Below are positions 62,131 through 64,000 of a DNA stretch of 64,000 nt, in pieces. The stretch spans positions 4,424,515 through 4,488,514 of the forward strand of contig PTFA01000020.1 of NCBI GenBank assembly GCA_003342895.1, written 5' to 3'. Numbering within the stretch: position 1 is the stretch's first letter; the number at the start of each line of letters is the position of its first letter. Position numbers and translations under genes: made by a program. A model generated the notes under the pieces. The model made no database searches. It had not been told where the DNA came from and worked only from the letters and a program-made list of their open reading frames with translations. This DNA comes from Casuarius casuarius (Eukaryota > Chordata > Aves > Casuariiformes > Casuariidae).

Positions 62131-64000
62131 GCCCCGCGATCCCCAAAACTTGCTGTGCCAGGTCATGCCCTGACTGGCAGATGACGGGAGTCGAACCACA
62201 GCCCCTGGCGTACACGCCAGACGCTTCGCGGGCAAACCTGCTGCTTTGCCTAAGCTGTCTGCACTTTCCATTACGTGATGGACGCGGAGCCAAAGGGCTC
62301 TCCTTGGATAATCCCGGCGTTTTAGAGCTTTACGCCAGCAGTGCTCTCCGAGGGCACTGTTCAGACGAGCGCCACGTTCACCAGGCAGTAAGCACGACAG
62401 GACCACAGGAGTCAGAGATGGAGCGGATCCCACAGCCCTCCCTCGGCCCGCACAGCATTGCTCCATGAGGACCTTTTCGTCCAACGCGGAGGAATTACTG
62501 CACCGAGCCGATCTCGGGGCACGTCAGTGCTCCTTAAACGCACAGACGGGAAGCCTGGGGAGAGGAGGTGATCAAGAACCGTGTGATATATGCCCGTTAG
62601 CCGACAGGTCCTTCTAGAGGCGGCCTGGAAAGTGTTTCTCGTTAAAAGCCAATTGGATGAGTGACATTTTAAAAAAAGGTACGTGTGTCACTTTTCACCA
62701 GCTTCCCCCTGGCTCAGTTCAGACAATTACAGCTTAACTACCAGGATTAAGCTAAAGCCTTTCACGGTGTCAGAAGAAAAGATACAGAGGGACACTGTCA
62801 ACTACTTCAGGTATTGAAATATCATTTATGAGAAGGGAAAATCGTCTCCGTCAGGTCTTTCTTTCCTGTCTGAAAGAAATAAGCCAAAGTAGCTAAAAAG
62901 GAAAAACGTGGTGGGTGTCTTTTGCAGTAGCCTTCAGCTGTGCTCCACCACATGCACGGCCGCCGTGTGAGGCTCCTGCTTTGAGGCTCTCTGAGGTAAC
63001 ACTGTATTGCCGTTTGGCAAGGGGGCAATAGGTGCCTTCCCCACAGAAGTCCTCCTAATGAGCTCCATCCGAAGCTCCCCAAGCTATTTTCCGGCAGGAG
63101 CCTGCANGCCGCCCCCGCACGCCGCTGCGGGCCTGCCAGCACCATGCCCACGGCCCAGCCATCCCCGTGGCACAGCCCGAACCGGCGGCACCGCCAACCC
63201 AGGAATCCCGGCACGTTGTTTTGCCACCTTCCCTTGCCTTACTCTCCAAAGCTGCCATGAGGTGCTAAGAGAGGGGAACTGGGAGCCTACCTTTAACCAA
63301 AGATGCCCACTTAGAAGCACGGGATGCCTCTGAGTTTCTTCCAGCTCTAAAACCCTCTTGAGGCATCAGAAACATCTCTCAATAGGAAGGGGAAAGACAT
63401 GCAAGAAAGTGGGCCAAGAGCTTCCCCAGTGTGGCAGCTAAACGACATCTGCACACTGCTGAAGAGGCTGAGATGACTTCTAATAACTCGTAGCATGCCA
63501 AGTAACGCTACACTAGGGCTACCACTGGCAGATGCAGTACTGTGCCAATCGCTGCTTCTTCAAGAAACTCACAGAGGGACAGCGTGCTCTGGGCTTCTGG
63601 GGTGCTGCAAATCCTGATGCTGCAACTCTCAAGTGTCTCAAAACCAGGAGTCGGCCTCCTCCCCTTCCTCCACCAGACAGTTAAGAATATAAAACAGTGC
63701 ATCTGCAGTGGTTCTGCTCCAAGCCCCCCTCTGNATACTTGCAACCTTTACATCCATGGAGCACAGAAACTTGCTTAAAAACATGAGCGCTGAGATGAGA
63801 CACTCAATCACCTGACTCCAGGAAGCAAAGTCTTAAGGCAAAAATCAAAGGACGAAATCCCGAGATGTGATAACACCACCACTATGCTCGTACATGGCCA
63901 GGATCAGCAAGAGATAAAAGAAGAGACACCATTTTCAGTGAGGAGGCCTGGGAAGGCAGAAACTTAAAGCAAACTTTCTAAAACAGAAGATTAAATTGGT

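Larger units (their letters stand above)
42668..64000 (-). other. MAML3: MAML3 large intron (partial)
   Basis: The sequence upstream of the 42667 acceptor contains no further MAML3 exon up to the window end, so this intron exceeds 21 kb. By analogy with mammalian MAML3 it is the intron between the big second exon and the third. It contains CpG-rich patches, an ancient L2 LINE and simple repeats, listed separately. Long open frames occur only in GC-rich patches and show no family resemblance. The remainder looks like ordinary intronic sequence. Confidence 0.8.

Noticed and set aside
62170..62250. tRNA-like segment on the - strand (GGTTCGACTCC B-box match next to a CTGGCG/CGCCAG hairpin)
   Set aside because: No A box, the T stem does not pair beyond two bases, and no acceptor stem can be formed, so it is not called as a tRNA gene.
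1..64000. CR1 3' ends, CRISPR arrays, bacterial operons and rRNA
   Set aside because: I looked for the CR1 tail pattern (repeats of ATTCTATGA) and found none. Prokaryotic features are not expected or seen in this split-gene vertebrate DNA.

Overview
This is vertebrate nuclear DNA with split genes, long introns and a low density of interspersed repeats. It carries the 3' halves of two genes that face each other: MGST2 on the + strand and MAML3 on the - strand. This is the MGST2/MAML3 order and orientation known from human 4q31. Compact MGST2 introns, GC-rich CpG-island patches, few transposons and one ancient L2 LINE suggest a sauropsid, most likely a bird. A crocodilian or turtle cannot be excluded from sequence alone. 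Scattered single ambiguous bases and one 76-base gap show it is a draft assembly.

Layout. Positions 1-17186 are intergenic. I see no gene there, only an antisense solo-LTR-like element (about 4502-4968), a perfect 22-base palindrome and a possible short hAT remnant. The SETD7 gene expected further upstream by synteny is not in the window. MGST2 runs from a TATA-type promoter (17187) through five coding exons (17280-29272) with intron phases 1, 2, 1, 2. It encodes a complete 147-residue membrane enzyme of the MAPEG family. About 3.5 kb of intergenic DNA follows. It ends in a CpG island (about 32560-33000) with a 36-base tandem repeat, which abuts the inferred 3' end of MAML3.

MAML3 is read right to left. 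Its last three coding exons are at 42422-42667, 40172-40259 and 35992-36968. They encode 436 residues of the glutamine-rich C-terminal half, ending in the acidic transactivation tail. A long AT-rich 3' UTR of about 3 kb follows and contains a hAT-type MITE. From 42668 to the window end is one MAML3 intron of more than 21 kb. It contains several CpG-rich patches (42.99-44.06 kb with the gap, 49.37-49.66 kb, 61.56-62.13 kb) and a decayed 1.9-kb L2 LINE (about 51750-53640). The large MAML3 exon 2 and the N-terminal Notch-binding exon lie beyond the window.

The two genes are neighbours but not functionally linked as far as known. MGST2 makes glutathione conjugates and leukotriene C4 at the ER membrane. 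MAML3 is a nuclear Notch co-activator. I found no convincing previously undescribed system. The points most worth a second look are a Tyr93-to-Phe change in MGST2, a NAGNAG acceptor in MAML3, the CpG island next to MAML3 exon 3, the CpG island at the MAML3 3' end, and the well-preserved L2.
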